Shown here: positions 17,284 to 27,978 of the stretch, piece after piece | Layout: each line of letters starts with the position of its first letter | Position numbering within the stretch: the stretch's first letter is position 1 | Source: Pseudomonas citri | GTDB taxonomy: Bacteria > Pseudomonadota > Gammaproteobacteria > Pseudomonadales > Pseudomonadaceae | DNA length: 64,000 nucleotides | Assembly (NCBI RefSeq): GCF_025336485.1 | Contig: NZ_JAODAB010000008.1 | Coordinates: 1-64,000, forward strand | Direction: 5' to 3' | The notes under the pieces: generated by a model | Databases searched by the model: none | The model's input: the letters and a program-made list of their open reading frames with translations, nothing else | Told to the model about the DNA's origin: nothing | Position numbers and translations under genes: made by a program

Positions 17284-19386
17284 ATGGCTCGTACAACCGA
17301 TATTAAACGCTACCGTAACATCGGTATCGTTGCTCACGTGGATGCTGGTAAAACCACCACCACCGAGCGCGTCCTGTTCTACACGGGCGTAAACCACAAA
17401 ATGGGCGAGGTGCATGATGGCGCCGCGACCATGGACTGGATGGTACAAGAGCAGGAGCGGGGTATTACCATTACTTCCGCTGCTACTACCGCTTTCTGGG
17501 AAGGCTCCAACAAGCAGTTCCCTAAGCATCGCTTCAACATCATCGACACCCCTGGCCACGTTGACTTCACCATCGAAGTAGAGCGCTCGCTGCGCGTGCT
17601 CGACGGCGCTGTCGTTGTGTTCTGTGGTACTTCGGGTGTTGAGCCTCAGTCCGAAACCGTATGGCGTCAGGCCAACAAATACGGCGTTCCACGTCTTGTT
17701 TACGTGAACAAGATGGACCGTGCTGGTGCGAACTTCCTGCGCGTGATCGGCCAGATCAAGCAGCGCCTGGGTCACACTCCGGTGCCTATCCAGTTGGCTA
17801 TCGGTTCCGAAGACAACTTCGAAGGTCAGATCGATCTGATGACCATGGAAGCTGTCCGCTGGAACGATAACGACAAGGGCATGGCGGCAGTTCGTGGTCC
17901 GATCCCGGCTGAGCTGCAAGAGCTGGCTGAAGAGTGGCGCGGCAACATGGTTGAGGCAGCTGCCGAAGCCAGCGAAGAGCTGATGAACAAGTACCTGGAA
18001 GGCGAAGAGCTGACGATCGAAGAGATCAAGGCAGCGCTGCGTCAGCGTACTATCGCCGGTGAAATCGTTCTGGCCGTATGCGGTTCTTCGTTCAAGAACA
18101 AGGGTGTTCCCCTGGTTCTCGACGCCGTTATCGACTACCTGCCTGCGCCGGTCGACATTCCAGCCATCAAGGGTACTGACCCTGATGACGAAACTGTCGA
18201 GATGGAGCGTCATGCAGACGACAACGAGCCGTTCTCGGCTCTGGCGTTCAAGATCGCTACCGACCCGTTTGTTGGTACGCTCACATTTGCTCGCGTTTAC
18301 TCGGGCGTGTTGAACTCCGGCGACGGCGTGATCAACTCGGTCAAGGGCAAGAAAGAGCGCGTGGGTCGTATGGTGCAAATGCACGCAAACACCCGTGAAG
18401 AGATCAAGGAAGTGCGCGCTGGTGACATCGCGGCCCTGATCGGCATGAAGGACGTCACCACTGGTGACACTCTGTGCTCCGCTGACAAGCCAATCATCCT
18501 GGTTCGTATGGACTTCCCGGAGCCGGTTATTTCGGTTGCCGTTGAGCCAAAAACCAAGGATGACCAGGAAAAAATGGGTATCGCCCTGGGCAAGCTCGCT
18601 CAGGAAGACCCGTCTTTCCGCGTCAAGACCGACGAAGAGACTGGTCAGACGATCATCTCCGGCATGGGCGAGTTGCACCTGGACATCCTGGTTGACCGGA
18701 TGCGTCGTGAGTTCAACGTCGAAGCCAACATCGGTAAGCCACAGGTTTCCTATCGTGAGAAGATCACGAAGGCTTGTGAGATCGAAGGCAAGTTCGTTCG
18801 TCAGTCCGGTGGTCGTGGTCAGTTCGGTCACTGCTGGATCCGTTTTGCTCCTGCTGACGAAGGTCAGGAAGGTCTGCAATTCCTGAACGAAGTGGTCGGT
18901 GGTGTGGTTCCGAAGGAATACATCCCGGCTATCCAGAAGGGTATCGAAGAGCAGATGAAGAACGGCGTTGTCGCCGGCTATCCGCTGATCGGCCTGAAGG
19001 CTACCGTGTTCGATGGTTCTTACCACGACGTCGACTCCAACGAGATGGCGTTCAAGGTGGCGGCCTCCATGGCGACCAAGCAACTGGCTACCAAAGGTGG
19101 CGGTGTTGTTCTTGAGCCGATCATGAAGGTTGAAGTCGTAACACCTGAGGACTACATGGGCGACGTGATGGGTGACCTGAACCGTCGTCGCGGTCTGATC
19201 CAGGGTATGGAAGATACGGTTTCCGGTAAGGTTATCCGTGCCGAGGTTCCGTTGGGCGAGATGTTCGGTTATGCGACCGACGTTCGTTCCATGTCCCAGG
19301 GTCGCGCGAGCTACTCTATGGAATTCTCCAAATACTCCGAAGCTCCGTCGAACATCGTCGAAGCTATCGTTAAAAAACAAGGCTGA
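17284..19386 (+). CDS. fusA: elongation factor G
   Basis: EF-G is the GTPase that drives translocation and, with ribosome recycling factor, splits ribosomes. The 700-residue protein shows [13 protein letters not shown] (G1), the effector-region [17 protein letters not shown] (G3) and NKMDRAGA (G4), then domains II-V with [10 protein letters not shown] and a C-terminal [11 protein letters not shown]. It lies 30 bases after rpsG and 31 bases before tuf copy 2. This is the ribosome-associated copy; any fusB paralogue is not in view. Confidence 0.98.
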   Translation: MARTTDIKRYRNIGIVAHVDAGKTTTTERVLFYTGVNHKMGEVHDGAATMDWMVQEQERGITITSAATTAFWEGSNKQFPKHRFNIIDTPGHVDFTIEVERSLRVLDGAVVVFCGTSGVEPQSETVWRQANKYGVPRLVYVNKMDRAGANFLRVIGQIKQRLGHTPVPIQLAIGSEDNFEGQIDLMTMEAVRWNDNDKGMAAVRGPIPAELQELAEEWRGNMVEAAAEASEELMNKYLEGEELTIEEIKAALRQRTIAGEIVLAVCGSSFKNKGVPLVLDAVIDYLPAPVDIPAIKGTDPDDETVEMERHADDNEPFSALAFKIATDPFVGTLTFARVYSGVLNSGDGVINSVKGKKERVGRMVQMHANTREEIKEVRAGDIAALIGMKDVTTGDTLCSADKPIILVRMDFPEPVISVAVEPKTKDDQEKMGIALGKLAQEDPSFRVKTDEETGQTIISGMGELHLDILVDRMRREFNVEANIGKPQVSYREKITKACEIEGKFVRQSGGRGQFGHCWIRFAPADEGQEGLQFLNEVVGGVVPKEYIPAIQKGIEEQMKNGVVAGYPLIGLKATVFDGSYHDVDSNEMAFKVAASMATKQLATKGGGVVLEPIMKVEVVTPEDYMGDVMGDLNRRRGLIQGMEDTVSGKVIRAEVPLGEMFGYATDVRSMSQGRASYSMEFSKYSEAPSNIVEAIVKKQG

Positions 19387-19417
19387 TTCAGCCCCTTTAG
19401 GCTAGGAGTTAATTGTC

Positions 19418-20611
19418 GTGGCTAAAGAAAAATTTGAACGTAACAAACCGCACGTCAACGTCGGCACCATCGGTCACGTTGACCACGGTAAAACCACTCT
19501 GACCGCTGCTCTGACTCGCGTCTGCTCCGAAGTCTTCGGTTCGGCTCGTGTTGACTTCGACAAGATCGACAGCGCTCCGGAAGAAAAGGCCCGTGGTATC
19601 ACCATCAACACTGCGCACGTAGAGTACGACTCCAATGTTCGTCACTACGCGCACGTTGACTGCCCAGGTCACGCCGACTACGTAAAGAACATGATCACTG
19701 GTGCTGCCCAGATGGACGGCGCGATCCTGGTTTGCTCGGCTGCCGATGGTCCGATGCCACAAACTCGTGAGCACATCCTGCTGTCCCGTCAGGTTGGCGT
19801 TCCGTACATCGTTGTCTTCCTGAACAAGGCTGACATGGTTGACGACGCTGAGCTGCTGGAACTGGTCGAGATGGAAGTTCGCGATCTGCTGAGCACCTAC
19901 GACTTCCCAGGCGACGACACCCCGATCATCGTTGGTTCGGCTCTGATGGCTCTGAACGGCCAAGACGACAACGAAATGGGCACCACTGCCGTTCGTAAGC
20001 TGGTTGAGACTCTGGACAGCTACATCCCAGAACCAGAGCGTGCTATCGACAAGCCGTTCCTGATGCCAATCGAAGACGTATTCTCGATCTCGGGTCGCGG
20101 TACTGTTGTGACTGGTCGTGTTGAGCGTGGCATCGTCCGCATCCAGGAAGAAGTTGAGATCGTCGGTCTGCGCGACACTCAGAAAACTACCTGCACCGGC
20201 GTTGAAATGTTCCGTAAGCTGCTGGACGAAGGTCGTGCTGGCGAGAACTGCGGCGTGCTGCTGCGCGGCACCAAGCGTGACGACGTTGAGCGTGGTCAGG
20301 TTCTGGTCAAGCCAGGTACCGTCAAGGCTCACACCAAGTTCACCGCTGAAGTCTACGTGCTGAGCAAGGAAGAAGGTGGTCGTCATACTCCGTTCTTCAA
20401 AGGCTACCGTCCACAGTTCTACTTCCGTACAACTGACGTGACTGGTAACTGCGAACTGCCAGAAGGCGTTGAAATGGTAATGCCAGGTGACAACATCCAG
20501 ATGACTGTCACTCTGATCAAGCCAATCGCGATGGAAGACGGTCTGCGTTTCGCTATCCGTGAAGGTGGTCGTACCGTTGGCGCTGGCGTCGTAGCCAAGG
20601 TTATCGAATAA
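19418..20611 (+). CDS. tuf: elongation factor Tu, copy 2
   Basis: This is the second EF-Tu gene, in the str operon 31 bases after fusA. The 397-residue product is identical to copy 1 except Thr160 in place of Ala160. The start codon is GTG rather than ATG. The first ~90 bases and the last ~25 bases differ from copy 1 at many synonymous sites, while the interior is nearly identical, marking the edges of sequence homogenisation. A strong terminator follows. Confidence 0.98.
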   Translation: MAKEKFERNKPHVNVGTIGHVDHGKTTLTAALTRVCSEVFGSARVDFDKIDSAPEEKARGITINTAHVEYDSNVRHYAHVDCPGHADYVKNMITGAAQMDGAILVCSAADGPMPQTREHILLSRQVGVPYIVVFLNKADMVDDAELLELVEMEVRDLLSTYDFPGDDTPIIVGSALMALNGQDDNEMGTTAVRKLVETLDSYIPEPERAIDKPFLMPIEDVFSISGRGTVVTGRVERGIVRIQEEVEIVGLRDTQKTTCTGVEMFRKLLDEGRAGENCGVLLRGTKRDDVERGQVLVKPGTVKAHTKFTAEVYVLSKEEGGRHTPFFKGYRPQFYFRTTDVTGNCELPEGVEMVMPGDNIQMTVTLIKPIAMEDGLRFAIREGGRTVGAGVVAKVIE

Positions 20612-20639
20612 GTCTCTTTTAGAGTCTGCTCGATGATTG

Positions 20640-20670
20640 AAAAAGCCCCCGCTTAGCGGGGGCTTTTTTA
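20640..20670 (+). terminator. str operon terminator
   Basis: AAAAAGCCCCCGC and GCGGGGGCTTTTT form a perfect stem around TTA with a T tract. It ends the str operon; the S10 promoter begins six bases further on. Confidence 0.95.
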
Positions 20671-20675
20671 TTGGG

Positions 20676-20704
20676 TTGACACCTATCGGGGGCGTCTATA
20701 GAAT
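20676..20704 (+). promoter_or_regulatory. S10 operon promoter
   Basis: TTGACA (20676-20681) and TAGAAT (20699-20704) are separated by 17 bases and followed by a GC-rich start region. The leader to rpsJ is only about 55 bases and holds one small hairpin (GGGCG 20721-20725, CGCCC 20731-20735), far shorter than the E. coli L4-regulated leader. Confidence 0.9.
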
Positions 20705-20766
20705 TGCGCCTCCTTTTAACGGGCGTATTGCGCCCGGTGGGAATAGCAGCCGGAGTCTGAAATCCA

Positions 20767-21078
20767 ATGCAAAATCAGCAAATCCGTATCAGGTTGAAGG
20801 CTTTTGACCATCGCCTGATCGACCAATCCACCCAGGAAATCGTGGAAACCGCGAAACGTACTGGTGCTCAAGTGCGTGGTCCAATTCCATTGCCTACCCG
20901 TAAAGAGCGGTTCACCGTTCTGGTCTCCCCGCACGTCAACAAAGACGCGCGTGACCAGTACGAGATCCGTACTCATAAGCGCGTTCTGGACATCGTCCAG
21001 CCAACGGATAAAACCGTTGATGCACTTATGAAGCTCGATCTTGCGGCCGGCGTGGAAGTGCAGATCAGCCTCGGCTAA
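20767..21078 (+). CDS. rpsJ: 30S ribosomal protein S10
   Basis: S10 is part of the 30S head and, as NusE, joins NusB and NusG in antitermination. The 103-residue protein begins [19 protein letters not shown] and has [15 protein letters not shown] and [17 protein letters not shown] on the tRNA-proximal loop. It is first of eleven genes in the S10 operon; 80 bases separate it from rplC. Confidence 0.98.
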
Positions 21079-21158
21079 GACTTGGTCTTAGTCGTGTAAC
21101 GCTCTGAAATGGGCGGCCATAGCGGGTGAAAGCCCCGTACACTCATGAGGTTTACAAC

Positions 21159-21794
21159 ATGACTATTGGTGTAGTCGGTCGTAAATGCGGTATGACCCGT
21201 ATTTTCACCGAAGAAGGTGTCTCCATTCCGGTCACGGTCATTGAGATCGAGCCGAATCGCGTCACCCAGTTCAAAACTGAAGAAACCGATGGCTATCGTG
21301 CAGTGCAAGTCACTGTCGGCGAGCGTCGCGCTTCGCGTGTAACAGCTGCTCAGGCAGGCCACTTCGCCAAGGCGAACGTAGCTGCTGGTCGTACCGTGAT
21401 GGAATTCCGCCTTGAAGAAGGCGAATACCAGGCCGGCGATCTGATCAACGCTGAAATCTTCGCCGCTGGTCAACTGGTTGATGTAACCGGTCAGTCCAAG
21501 GGTAAAGGCTTCCAGGGTACGATCAAGCGTTGGAACTTCCGCGGGCAAGATAACACCCACGGTAACTCCGTATCCCACCGCGTTCCAGGCTCTATCGGCC
21601 AGTGCCAGACTCCTGGTCGTGTATTCAAGGGCAAGAAAATGTCCGGTCATATGGGCGCCGAGCGCGTGACCGTGCAGTCCCTCGAAGTAGTGCGCGTGGA
21701 CGCTGAACGCAATCTGTTGTTGGTCAAGGGCGCTGTTCCTGGCGCTACTGGCGGCAATCTGGTTGTACGTCCAGCAGCCAAGGCTCGCGGTTAA
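21159..21794 (+). CDS. rplC: 50S ribosomal protein L3
   Basis: L3 is one of the first proteins to bind 23S rRNA and reaches the peptidyl transferase centre. The 211-residue protein begins [16 protein letters not shown] and has the long loop [19 protein letters not shown], which carries the glutamine methylated by PrmB in relatives. ATG 21159 follows ATGAGG; the frame is open 11 codons upstream but without L3 similarity. Confidence 0.98.
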   Translation: MTIGVVGRKCGMTRIFTEEGVSIPVTVIEIEPNRVTQFKTEETDGYRAVQVTVGERRASRVTAAQAGHFAKANVAAGRTVMEFRLEEGEYQAGDLINAEIFAAGQLVDVTGQSKGKGFQGTIKRWNFRGQDNTHGNSVSHRVPGSIGQCQTPGRVFKGKKMSGHMGAERVTVQSLEVVRVDAERNLLLVKGAVPGATGGNLVVRPAAKARG

Positions 21795-21806
21795 GGGGAA
21801 GCTGAC

Positions 21807-22409
21807 ATGCAATTAAATGTAAATGACGCTCAAGCGATCGAAGTTTCCGAACTGACATTTGGCGGCGAATTCAACGAGACGCTGGTTCACCAAGCAGTCG
21901 TGGCCTACATGGCTGGCGGCCGTCAAGGTAGCAAGCAGCAAAAGACCCGTTCCGACGTTTCCGGTGGCGGCAAGCGCCCATGGCGTCAGAAAGGTACTGG
22001 CCGTGCTCGTGCTGGTACTATCCGTAGCCCAATCTGGCGCGGCGGCGGTACCACCTTCGCAGCTCGTCCTCAGGATCACTCCCAGAAGCTGAACAAGAAG
22101 ATGTATCGCGCAGCGATGCGTTCCATTCTTGCTGAGCTGGTGCGTACTGATCGTCTGGTCGTGGTTCAGGACTTCGCTGTTGAAGCACCGAAAACCAAAG
22201 ATCTGCTGAACAAGCTCAATGGCATGGGTCTGACTGACGTCCTGATCGTGTCTGATGCTGTTGATCAGAACCTGTACCTGGCTGCTCGCAACCTGCCTCA
22301 CGTCGACGTTCGTGACGTGCAAGGTTCCGATCCGGTCAGTCTGATCGCATACGACAAGGTGTTGATCACCGTGTCGGCCGTGAAGAAATTCGAGGAGCTG
22401 CTGGGATGA
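21807..22409 (+). CDS. rplD: 50S ribosomal protein L4
   Basis: L4 lines the nascent-peptide exit tunnel; in E. coli it also represses the S10 operon. The 200-residue protein has the extended tunnel loop [20 protein letters not shown] then [19 protein letters not shown]. It overlaps rplW by four bases (ATGA). The short S10 leader suggests that any L4 feedback would not use the E. coli leader structure. Confidence 0.98.
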
Positions 22410-22705
22410 ACCAGGAACGCGTATTTAAAGTTCTGCTTGGCCCGCACGTTTCCGAGAAGGCTACGGTTCTGGCAGACAAGAAAGGCCAGTTCGTTTTCAA
22501 GGTTGCTACCGATGCAACCAAGCTGGAAATCAAGAAGGCCGTCGAAAGCCTGTTCAGCGTGAAAGTAGAGCGCGTGACTACCCTGAATGTTCTGGGTAAG
22601 AGCAAGCGCACTGCTCGCGGTCTGGGCAAGCGTAATGACTGGAAGAAGGCAGTTATCTCCCTTCAGCCAGGCCAAGATCTCGATTTCAGCAGCAGTGCTG
22701 AGTAA
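22406..22705 (+). CDS. rplW: 50S ribosomal protein L23
   Basis: L23 sits at the tunnel exit and docks trigger factor and SRP. The 99-residue protein reads [20 protein letters not shown] and contains [20 protein letters not shown]. It starts inside the end of rplD (four-base overlap), so it is translationally coupled. rplB follows after 14 bases. Confidence 0.98.
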
Positions 22706-22719
22706 GGAAGGGGTGCATC

Positions 22720-23544
22720 ATGGCAATCGTTAAATGCAAACCGACTTCCCCTGGCCGCCGTTTTGTGGTCAAGGTGGTCAACCAGGAGCTGCATAAAGGC
22801 GCTCCTCACGCACCGCTGCTCGAGAAAAAATCGAAGTCTGGTGGTCGTAACAACAATGGCCGCATCACTACACGTCACGTGGGTGGTGGTCATAAGCAGC
22901 ATTATCGTCTGGTCGACTTCCGTCGCAACGACAAGGATGGCATCGCTGCCACCGTCGAGCGTATCGAATACGATCCAAACCGTACTGCTCACATCGCTCT
23001 GCTGCTGTACGCAGATGGCGAGCGTCGCTACATCATCGCCCCTAAAGGCGTGAGTGCTGGCGACCAGCTGATCGCAGGTGCCTTGGCGCCGATCAAGCCG
23101 GGCAACGCTCTGCAACTGCGTAACATTCCAGTTGGTAGCACCGTACACGGCATCGAATTGAAGCCAGGTAAAGGCGCACAGATCGCTCGTTCCGCTGGTG
23201 CTTCGGCTCAGCTGATCGCTCGTGAAGGTGTCTATGTAACCCTGCGTCTGCGTTCCGGTGAGATGCGTAAAGTACTGGCTGAGTGCCGTGCGACCCTGGG
23301 CGAAGTCTCGAACTCCGAGCACAGCCTGCGTTCGTTGGGTAAAGCTGGTGCCAAGCGCTGGCGTGGCGTTCGCCCAACCGTTCGTGGTGTTGCCATGAAC
23401 CCGGTTGACCACCCACATGGTGGTGGTGAAGGTCGTACCTCTGGTGGTCGTCATCCGGTATCGCCATGGGGCTTCCCGACTAAGGGCGCGAAGACTCGTG
23501 GTAATAAGCGTACCGACAATATGATCGTCCGTCGTCGCAAGTAA
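22720..23544 (+). CDS. rplB: 50S ribosomal protein L2
   Basis: L2 is a large conserved protein near the peptidyl transferase centre, needed for subunit joining. The 274-residue protein has [16 protein letters not shown] and the C-terminal signature [20 protein letters not shown] with the conserved histidine. It ends in the basic [11 protein letters not shown]. Confidence 0.98.
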   Translation: MAIVKCKPTSPGRRFVVKVVNQELHKGAPHAPLLEKKSKSGGRNNNGRITTRHVGGGHKQHYRLVDFRRNDKDGIAATVERIEYDPNRTAHIALLLYADGERRYIIAPKGVSAGDQLIAGALAPIKPGNALQLRNIPVGSTVHGIELKPGKGAQIARSAGASAQLIAREGVYVTLRLRSGEMRKVLAECRATLGEVSNSEHSLRSLGKAGAKRWRGVRPTVRGVAMNPVDHPHGGGEGRTSGGRHPVSPWGFPTKGAKTRGNKRTDNMIVRRRK

Positions 23545-23560
23545 ATAGAGGGATACGACA

Positions 23561-23836
23561 GTGCCACGTTCTCTGAAAAAAGGTCCTTTTATTGATCTTC
23601 ACCTACTGAAGAAGATCGAAGTGGCGGCGGAAAAGAACGATCGCAAACCAGTTAAGACCTGGTCGCGTCGCTCGATGATCCTGCCACAAATGGTCGGTCT
23701 GACCATCGCAGTACACAACGGTCGCCAGCACGTCCCAGTTCTCGTGAACGAAGACATGGTCGGCCACAAACTGGGCGAGTTCGCCGGTACCCGCACATAC
23801 CGTGGGCACGTGGCTGACAAGAAAGCCAAGCGTTAA
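23561..23836 (+). CDS. rpsS: 30S ribosomal protein S19
   Basis: S19 lies in the 30S head and contacts the A-site finger. The 91-residue protein starts at GTG 23561 ([20 protein letters not shown]) and contains [20 protein letters not shown] and [16 protein letters not shown]. It lies 16 bases after rplB and 11 before rplV. Confidence 0.98.
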   Translation: MPRSLKKGPFIDLHLLKKIEVAAEKNDRKPVKTWSRRSMILPQMVGLTIAVHNGRQHVPVLVNEDMVGHKLGEFAGTRTYRGHVADKKAKR

Positions 23837-23847
23837 GGGGTAAGGAA

Positions 23848-24180
23848 ATGGAAGTAGCCGCTAAGTTGTCGGGCGCTCGAATCTCCGCCCAGAAAGCCCG
23901 CTTGGTCGCCGACCAGATCCGCGGGAAGAAGGTGGGCGACGCGCTCAACCTGTTGGCTTTCAGCAGTAAGAAAGCCGCCGAGATCATGAAAAAAGTGCTG
24001 GAGTCGGCCGTAGCCAACGCCGAGCATAACGAAGGCGCAGACGTTGATGACCTGAAGGTCAGCACCGTTTTCGTCAACGAAGGGCGTTCGCTGAAGCGCA
24101 TCATGCCACGTGCCAAAGGCCGTGCTGATCGCATCGTCAAGCGGTCTTGCCATATCACTGTCAAGGTTGCTGACAAGTAA
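23848..24180 (+). CDS. rplV: 50S ribosomal protein L22
   Basis: L22 sends a beta hairpin into the exit tunnel and, with L4, forms its constriction. The 110-residue protein has [20 protein letters not shown], the tunnel hairpin [20 protein letters not shown] (about 82-101) and ends VKVADK. No deletion of the macrolide-resistance type is apparent in the hairpin. Confidence 0.98.
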   Translation: MEVAAKLSGARISAQKARLVADQIRGKKVGDALNLLAFSSKKAAEIMKKVLESAVANAEHNEGADVDDLKVSTVFVNEGRSLKRIMPRAKGRADRIVKRSCHITVKVADK

Positions 24181-24193
24181 CGGAGTCGAAGAG

Positions 24194-24880
24194 ATGGGTC
24201 AGAAAGTACATCCCATTGGCATTCGCCTGGGAATCGTCAAGGAGCACAACTCCGTCTGGTACGCAGACGGTCGGACTTATGCGGACTACTTGTTCGCTGA
24301 TCTGAAAGTGCGTGAGTATCTCCAAGACAAACTAAAAAGCGCGTCCGTAAGCCGTATCGATATTCATCGTCCGGCTCAGACTGCACGCATCACCATTCAC
24401 ACCGCTCGTCCAGGTATCGTTATCGGGAAGAAAGGTGAAGATGTTGAGAAGCTGCGTCAGGACCTGACCAAGCAAATGGGTGTGCCTGTGCACATCAATA
24501 TCGAAGAGATCCGCAAGCCGGAACTCGACGGTATGCTGGTTGCGCAGAGCGTAGCTCAGCAGCTGGAGCGTCGCGTCATGTTCCGTCGCGCCATGAAGCG
24601 CGCCGTACAGAACGCCATGCGCATTGGTGCCAAAGGCATCAAAATCCAAGTGAGCGGTCGTCTCGGCGGTGCTGAAATCGCACGTACTGAATGGTATCGC
24701 GAAGGTCGTGTGCCACTGCACACCCTGCGTGCCGACATCGACTATGCCAACTACGAAGCTCACACCACCTACGGTGTGATCGGTGTGAAGGTTTGGATCT
24801 TCAAAGGCGAAGTAATTGGTGGTCGCCAAGAAGAGCTGAAGCCGCAAGCGCCAGCGCCTCGTAAAAAAGCTGCTAAGTAA
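24194..24880 (+). CDS. rpsC: 30S ribosomal protein S3
   Basis: S3 lines the mRNA entry channel and has helicase-like activity with S4 and S5. The 228-residue protein starts [18 protein letters not shown] and has a KH domain with [14 protein letters not shown] (about 64-77), followed by the [21 protein letters not shown] C-terminal domain. ATG 24194 follows GGAG; the frame is open 28 codons upstream inside rplV but that part is not S3. Confidence 0.98.
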   Translation: MGQKVHPIGIRLGIVKEHNSVWYADGRTYADYLFADLKVREYLQDKLKSASVSRIDIHRPAQTARITIHTARPGIVIGKKGEDVEKLRQDLTKQMGVPVHINIEEIRKPELDGMLVAQSVAQQLERRVMFRRAMKRAVQNAMRIGAKGIKIQVSGRLGGAEIARTEWYREGRVPLHTLRADIDYANYEAHTTYGVIGVKVWIFKGEVIGGRQEELKPQAPAPRKKAAK

Positions 24881-24892
24881 GGGGTACGCCAA

Positions 24893-25306
24893 ATGTTGCA
24901 ACCAAAGCGTACGAAGTTCCGCAAGCAGATGACCGGTCACAACCGTGGCCTGGCACTGCGCGGTAGCAAAGTCAGCTTCGGCGAGTTCGCGCTGAAGTCT
25001 GTTGCTCGTGGTCGTCTCACCGCTCGTCAGATCGAGTCAGCGCGTCGTGCCCTGACCCGTCACGTAAAACGTGGCGGCAAGATCTGGATCCGTGTATTCC
25101 CGGACAAGCCTGTCACCAAGAAGCCACTCGAAGTTCGGATGGGTAAAGGTAAGGGTAACGTGGAGTACTGGGTTGCCCAGATCCAGCCAGGTAAAGTCCT
25201 GTATGAGATCGAGGGTGTTTCTGAAGAGCTGGCGCGTGAGGCTTTCGCCCTGGCTGCTGCAAAGCTGCCGCTCGCCACCTCCTTTGTTAAGCGGACGGTG
25301 ATGTGA
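24893..25306 (+). CDS. rplP: 50S ribosomal protein L16
   Basis: L16 organises the A-site region of the large subunit. The 137-residue protein starts [19 protein letters not shown] and contains [20 protein letters not shown] and the conserved arginine region [18 protein letters not shown]. Its stop overlaps the rpmC start by one base. Confidence 0.98.
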
Positions 25307-25497
25307 TGAAAGCGAATGAACTTCGTGAAAAATCAGCACAGCAGCTGAACGAGCAACTGCTCGGCCTGCTGCGCGACCAGTTCAATCTGCGTATGCAGAA
25401 AGCAACTGGCCAGTTGGGGCAGTCCCATCTGCTCTCGCAAGTTAAGCGTGACATCGCTCGCGTGAAAACTGTGCTCAACCAGCAGGCAGGTAAGTGA
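25306..25497 (+). CDS. rpmC: 50S ribosomal protein L29
   Basis: L29 is a small helical protein next to L23 at the exit tunnel. The 63-residue protein reads [18 protein letters not shown] and ends VLNQQAGK, with the [20 protein letters not shown] helix between. ATG 25306 shares its first base with the rplP stop. rpsQ follows after two bases. Confidence 0.97.
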
Positions 25498-25499
25498 TC

Positions 25500-25766
25500 A
25501 TGGCTGAAGCCGAAAAAACTGTCCGTACGCTGACTGGCCGTGTTGTCAGCGACAAGATGGACAAAACCATCACCGTTCTGATTGAGCGTCGCGTTAAGCA
25601 CCCGATCTACGGTAAATACGTTAAGCGTTCGACTAAGCTGCACGCGCACGACGAAACCAATCAGTGCCACATCGGCGACAAGGTCACTATTCGTGAAACT
25701 CGTCCGATGGCCAAGACCAAGTCTTGGGCGCTGGTTGATGTTCTCGAACGCGCTGTGGAAGTCTAA
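25500..25766 (+). CDS. rpsQ: 30S ribosomal protein S17
   Basis: S17 is an OB-fold primary binder of the 5' domain of 16S rRNA. The 88-residue protein has [20 protein letters not shown] and [19 protein letters not shown], then [18 protein letters not shown]. It is the last gene of the S10 operon set; rplN starts 23 bases later with no terminator between, so S10 and spc appear continuous. Confidence 0.98.
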   Translation: MAEAEKTVRTLTGRVVSDKMDKTITVLIERRVKHPIYGKYVKRSTKLHAHDETNQCHIGDKVTIRETRPMAKTKSWALVDVLERAVEV

Positions 25767-25789
25767 GGGCTAGGGGTCGGAGAAATTAT

Positions 25790-26158
25790 ATGATTCAGAC
25801 TCAATCCATGCTCGATGTGGCCGATAACAGCGGCGCTCGCCGCGTTATGTGCATCAAGGTGCTGGGTGGCTCCCATCGTCGTTACGCTGCAATTGGCGAC
25901 ATCATCAAAGTTACCGTCAAGGAAGCAATTCCTCGCGGCAAGGTGAAAAAAGGCCAAGTGATGACTGCTGTCGTAGTCCGCACTCGCCATGGTGTCCGTC
26001 GTGCTGACGGCTCCATCATCCGCTTTGATGGCAACGCTGCTGTTCTGTTGAACAACAAGCAAGAGCCAATCGGCACCCGTATCTTTGGGCCAGTGACCCG
26101 TGAACTTCGTACTGAGAAGTTCATGAAGATCGTCTCGCTCGCCCCAGAAGTGCTGTAA
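25790..26158 (+). CDS. rplN: 50S ribosomal protein L14
   Basis: L14 lies at the subunit interface and binds the silencing factor RsfS in many bacteria. The 122-residue protein begins [20 protein letters not shown] and ends [16 protein letters not shown]. It heads the spc gene set; a GGAG-containing site precedes it, and no separate promoter is evident. Confidence 0.98.
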   Translation: MIQTQSMLDVADNSGARRVMCIKVLGGSHRRYAAIGDIIKVTVKEAIPRGKVKKGQVMTAVVVRTRHGVRRADGSIIRFDGNAAVLLNNKQEPIGTRIFGPVTRELRTEKFMKIVSLAPEVL

Positions 26159-26169
26159 GGAGATCCGAC

Positions 26170-26484
26170 ATGCAAAAGATTCGTCGTGACGACGAGATCA
26201 TCGTGATCGCCGGCAAAGACAAAGGTAAGCGCGGTAAGGTGCTGAAGGTTCTTGCTGACAACCGTCTGGTTGTTGGTGGTCTGAACCTGGTCAAGCGTCA
26301 TACCAAGCCTAACCCGATGTCGGGCGTACAGGGCGGTATCGTCGAGAAAGAAGCGCCACTGCACGCTTCCAACGTCGCCATTTTCAACGGCGAAACCAAC
26401 AAGGCTGACCGCGTTGGTTTCAAAGTAGAAGACGGTAAGAAAATTCGTGTCTTCAAGTCGACCCAAAAAGCGGTTGATGCTTGA
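26170..26484 (+). CDS. rplX: 50S ribosomal protein L24
   Basis: L24 initiates large-subunit assembly. The 104-residue protein has the KOW motif [20 protein letters not shown] at the N-terminus and [19 protein letters not shown]. It is preceded by AAGGAG, 11 bases after rplN. Confidence 0.98.
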   Translation: MQKIRRDDEIIVIAGKDKGKRGKVLKVLADNRLVVGGLNLVKRHTKPNPMSGVQGGIVEKEAPLHASNVAIFNGETNKADRVGFKVEDGKKIRVFKSTQKAVDA

Positions 26485-26504
26485 ACACTGCTAGGTAGAA
26501 GACC

Positions 26505-27044
26505 ATGGCACGACTAAAAGAGATTTACCGGAAGGAAATCGCCCCGAAACTTAAGGAAGAACTTAAGCTTTCGAACGTGATGGAAGTTCCGCGCGTTACC
26601 AAAATCACCCTGAACATGGGTCTGGGCGAAGCGATCGGCGACAAGAAAGTCATCGAGCACGCTGTTGCTGACCTGGAAAAGATCACCGGTCAGAAAGTCG
26701 TTGTGACTTACGCTCGGAAATCCATCGCTGGCTTCAAAGTCCGTGAAGGTTGGCCGATCGGCGTCAAAGTGACCCTGCGCCGTGAGCGTATGTACGAGTT
26801 CCTGGATCGTCTGCTGTCGATCTCCCTGCCTCGGGTTCGCGACTTCCGCGGCCTGAATGCCAAGTCCTTCGACGGTCGTGGCAACTACAGCATGGGCGTT
26901 AAAGAGCAGATCATTTTCCCGGAAATCGATTACGACAAGATCGACGCTCTCCGCGGTCTGGACATTACCCTGACCACTACTGCTCGGACGGATGACGAAG
27001 GTCGCGCACTGCTGCGCGCTTTCAAATTCCCGTTCCGCAACTGA
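26505..27044 (+). CDS. rplE: 50S ribosomal protein L5
   Basis: L5 binds 5S rRNA and forms bridge B1b with the small subunit. The 179-residue protein has [38 protein letters not shown] and [20 protein letters not shown]. In E. coli the S8 repressor site overlaps the start of this gene; I cannot show such a structure here. Confidence 0.98.
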   Translation: MARLKEIYRKEIAPKLKEELKLSNVMEVPRVTKITLNMGLGEAIGDKKVIEHAVADLEKITGQKVVVTYARKSIAGFKVREGWPIGVKVTLRRERMYEFLDRLLSISLPRVRDFRGLNAKSFDGRGNYSMGVKEQIIFPEIDYDKIDALRGLDITLTTTARTDDEGRALLRAFKFPFRN

Positions 27045-27057
27045 TTGGAGTAGGAAA

Positions 27058-27363
27058 ATGGCCAAGAAGAGCATGAAGAACCGTGAGCTGAAGCGTCAGC
27101 TCACCGTTGCCAAGTACGCCGCCAAGCGTGCAGCGCTGAAAGCAATCATCGTCGACCTGAACGCAAGTCCAGAAGCACGTTGGGAAGCTACCGTAGCACT
27201 GCAGAAGCAGCCACGTGACGCAAGCGCTTCGCGCATGCGTAACCGCTGCCGCCTGACTGGTCGTCCGCATGGCGTGTACCGCAAGTTCGGCCTGGGCCGT
27301 AACATGCTGCGTCAAGCTGCTATGCGTGGTGACGTTCCAGGTCTGGTTAAAGCCAGCTGGTAA
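27058..27363 (+). CDS. rpsN: 30S ribosomal protein S14 (zinc-free long form)
   Basis: S14 is a late-assembling head protein. The 101-residue protein ([20 protein letters not shown]) is the long form and lacks the CxxC zinc ribbon of the short form. The conserved end is [20 protein letters not shown]. The frame stays open 22 codons upstream inside rplE; ATG 27058 follows GGAGTAGG. After it comes a 210-base gap with a hairpin and a promoter, unusual inside spc. Confidence 0.98.
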   Translation: MAKKSMKNRELKRQLTVAKYAAKRAALKAIIVDLNASPEARWEATVALQKQPRDASASRMRNRCRLTGRPHGVYRKFGLGRNMLRQAAMRGDVPGLVKASW

Positions 27364-27424
27364 GCATCTTCAAAGCACAGGCGTTCAGGCTCTCTGGATC
27401 CTGACCGCCGGTAGCCTTGAATCT

Positions 27425-27452
27425 GAATCAAGCCCCTTTTGGGGCTTGATTC
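27425..27452 (+). terminator. hairpin between rpsN and rpsH
   Basis: A perfect 12-bp inverted repeat (GAATCAAGCCCC, loop TTTT, GGGGCTTGATTC) lies 61 bases after rpsN. The tail is only weakly T-rich (ATTTCT), so it may attenuate rather than stop. Its 3' arm contains the -35 of the next promoter. Confidence 0.7.
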
Positions 27453-27474
27453 ATTTCTGGGGTATCTCTAGAAT
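27446..27474 (+). promoter_or_regulatory. internal spc promoter before rpsH
   Basis: TTGATT (27446-27451) and TAGAAT (27469-27474) are separated by 17 bases, followed by the GC-rich ACCCGGCTCGCC. The -35 hexamer lies within the 3' arm of the preceding hairpin. A leader of about 90 bases precedes rpsH. Confidence 0.75.
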
Positions 27475-27573
27475 ACCCGGCTCGCCTGAGCCCGTGTTTT
27501 TATTGCACGGATGCGCTCGGCGACACGTACTAGCCGAAAGGCTAATTTTTTGTGTATTAGGAGCGTCTAGCCC

Positions 27574-27966
27574 ATGAGTATGCAGGACCCGTTAGCGGAC
27601 ATGCTAACTCGTATCCGTAATGCCCAGATGGCTGAAAAGTCCGTCGTAAGCATGCCATCTTCTACTTTGAAGGTAGCTGTTGCCAAAGTCCTGAAGGACG
27701 AAGGTTACATTGCGGGTTATCAGATCAGCAGCGAAATCAAGCCTCTGCTGTCCATCGAGCTGAAATACTTCGAAGGCCGTCCGGTCATCGAGGAAGTGAA
27801 GCGCGTTAGCCGTCCAGGCCTGCGTCAGTACAAGTCCGTCGAGGATCTGCCGAAAGTTCGCGGCGGCCTGGGCGTGTCTATCGTCTCCACCAACAAGGGT
27901 GTGATGACTGATCGTGCTGCGCGCGCTGCCGGTGTCGGCGGCGAAGTTCTTTGCACTGTGTTCTAA
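27574..27966 (+). CDS. rpsH: 30S ribosomal protein S8
   Basis: S8 is a primary 16S binder and, in E. coli, the repressor of spc. The 130-residue protein begins [20 protein letters not shown] and ends with [20 protein letters not shown] and GGEVLCTVF. Here it is first after an internal promoter, so rpsH-to-rpmJ can be expressed apart from the upstream spc genes. AGGAG lies at 27559-27563. Confidence 0.98.
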   Translation: MSMQDPLADMLTRIRNAQMAEKSVVSMPSSTLKVAVAKVLKDEGYIAGYQISSEIKPLLSIELKYFEGRPVIEEVKRVSRPGLRQYKSVEDLPKVRGGLGVSIVSTNKGVMTDRAARAAGVGGEVLCTVF

Positions 27967-27978
27967 GGGGGGATAAGC

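Noticed and set aside
17266..20386. Long minus-strand frames opposite fusA and both tuf genes
   Set aside because: Same codon-bias effect; the two tuf antisense frames are alike only because the tuf genes are alike.
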